From: an uncultured Clostridia bacterium
GTDB lineage: Bacteria; Bacillota; Clostridia; TANB77; CAG-508
DNA: 35,565 bases
Assembly (NCBI GenBank): GCA_947632835.1
Contig: CANRQI010000007.1
Span: forward strand, 1 to 35,565
Reading direction: 5' to 3'
Part shown: positions 34,755 to 35,565 of the stretch, in pieces
Layout: the number at the start of each line of letters is the position of its first letter
Position numbering within the stretch: position 1 is the stretch's first letter
Translations under genes and position numbers: made by a program
The notes under the pieces: model-generated
Seen by the model: only the letters and a program-made list of their open reading frames with translations
What the model was told of the DNA's origin: nothing
Databases searched by the model: none

Positions 34755-35565
34755 TTACTTTGCTAAAAAATCATGGTAACTAACACTTTTTTTATAAGAT
34801 TCCATTGCTTCATTATCTGTCAATGGTCTACTATATAATTTACATGAGTAACATTCCATATGACTATAGTGCAAATATCTACCACTACTCATTGTTCCCC
34901 TTCCAAACCACACTTTATCTATCTCTCTATTATCTTTAATACTTTTATCTAAATTTTTTAAATATTCTCCCCAGTATTCTTTAGAAATATTCACATCAGA
35001 AACCTTAGAACCATTTGAAAATAATTTTTCTTTCCCATTTTCTCCATCAAAAACAACAACAAAATGGATTACTTTTCCTTCAGGAATAGGAATATTAACA
35101 ATTTGATTCCATGGCGCACCTGGATTAGTCCAACCTGTTTCAACTCCACTTACTTTTGATAAGCTTGACCATTCACTATCCGCACCTAAAAAATTAAAAC
35201 AAAATCGATCTGCACTTGTACCATTACTGTTATACACACCACATCTAACCGCCTCATAACCTAAATCATACCAATTTTCCTCTTTCAAAGCTTTACTTCT
35301 AACTAAATTTATCAAACCTGCATATGTATCCTTATCTGGAAGTTCTTGATTAGTAGCAACATTTACATGTCTCCCATTCTCATGAAACAATCCATAAAAT
35401 TCCATACTAAACCCTCCATCAAATTCATTATTGGAATCATAAGGGAACTCTAAATAATCATCTTGTCCATCAAATACAAAGCTTGATTCTGTAAATGCTT
35501 GCGATAAATCTACTTCACCATTTTCACCATCATATCCATGAAATTCTATTCCATTTCCTAACTTA
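34755..35565 (-). CDS. LamG/concanavalin-like domain protein, C-terminal part
   Basis: The frame is open to the window edge, so the N-terminus lies outside; 269 residues are visible. The domain starts with S-F-V-F-D-G-Q-D-D-Y-L-E-F-P-Y, typical of a LamG/concanavalin A-like lectin fold. It continues with M-E-F-Y-G-L-F, W-N-Q-I-V-N-I-P and H-F-V-V-V-F-D-G, and ends with the strand C-K-L-Y-S-R-P-L-T-D-N-E-A. Such domains bind sugars or act as surface modules. Given the two prepilin-like proteins here, the missing N-terminus may carry the same leader, but this cannot be seen. The ATG at 35405 is internal. Confidence 0.8.
   Translation of the reverse strand, partial: KLGNGIEFHGYDGENGEVDLSQAFTESSFVFDGQDDYLEFPYDSNNEFDGGFSMEFYGLFHENGRHVNVATNQELPDKDTYAGLINLVRSKALKEENWYDLGYEAVRCGVYNSNGTSADRFCFNFLGADSEWSSLSKVSGVETGWTNPGAPWNQIVNIPIPEGKVIHFVVVFDGENGKEKLFSNGSKVSDVNISKEYWGEYLKNLDKSIKDNREIDKVWFGRGTMSSGRYLHYSHMECYSCKLYSRPLTDNEAMESYKKSVSYHDFLAK

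Overview
The window is a low-GC (roughly 30 %) bacterial chromosome segment. Gene content and order point to the class Clostridia (Bacillota), most likely an uncultured gut lineage. It has the canonical rimP-nusA-ylxR-ylxQ-infB-rbfA-nrnA-truB operon, a gap-pgk-tpi-gpmI glycolytic operon, a tmRNA, a clostridial TndX/TnpX-type large serine recombinase and several prepilin-like surface proteins. I cannot name a genus. Nearly all genes lie on the minus strand.

Layout. 1-276: end of a repeat protein (+). 366-7852: translation/transcription operon (minus), with a structured repeat between nrnA and truB. 7980-10614: zinc-ribbon membrane protein and prepilin-like protein. 10745-11016: repeat cluster. 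11065-15801: a ZIP metal transporter gene split by a 3.96-kb serine-recombinase element that carries a 40-aa ORF, the recombinase, a membrane-anchored protein and a repeat copy. 15938-17115: a divergent pair of unknown genes with foreign codon use, their own promoters and terminators. 17260-18485: D-Ala-D-Ala carboxypeptidase (+). 18555-21566: giant RCC1-type beta-propeller surface protein, truncated at its N-terminus against copA. 21591-24025: copA-copZ copper export. 24130-24247: a diverged repeat copy. 24400-24750: tmRNA. 24899-34547: gapA-pgk-deoD-deoB-pdp-tpiA-gpmI followed by a YezG-like and a PrsW-like gene. 34755 to the window end: a LamG-domain protein.

The main result is a systematic pattern. 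Five genes look frameshifted: ylxQ, dacA (twice), the ZIP transporter, a PrsW-type protease and a YezG-like protein. In all six places the break is an in-frame CGG triplet. Skipping its C, so that the following GGN is read as glycine, restores the expected protein with exact frame arithmetic. By eye I found no in-frame CGG in any other native-looking gene, although CGG straddling two codons occurs about thirty times. The only CGG codons in uninterrupted reading frames are one in each of the two foreign-looking genes at 15938-17115. This suggests that CGG has no ordinary decoding in this organism and acts as a +1 frameshift (or quadruplet CGGN = Gly) signal. The preceding codons are all different, so slippage of the peptidyl-tRNA does not explain it.

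A second result is a family of dispersed elements (about 120-270 bp, four copies). They share a layout: a long AT-rich outer stem, a conserved GTGGGGACC on one side and TGGGAGAA-like sequence on the other, then an inner stem. Compensatory base changes between copies keep the stems paired.
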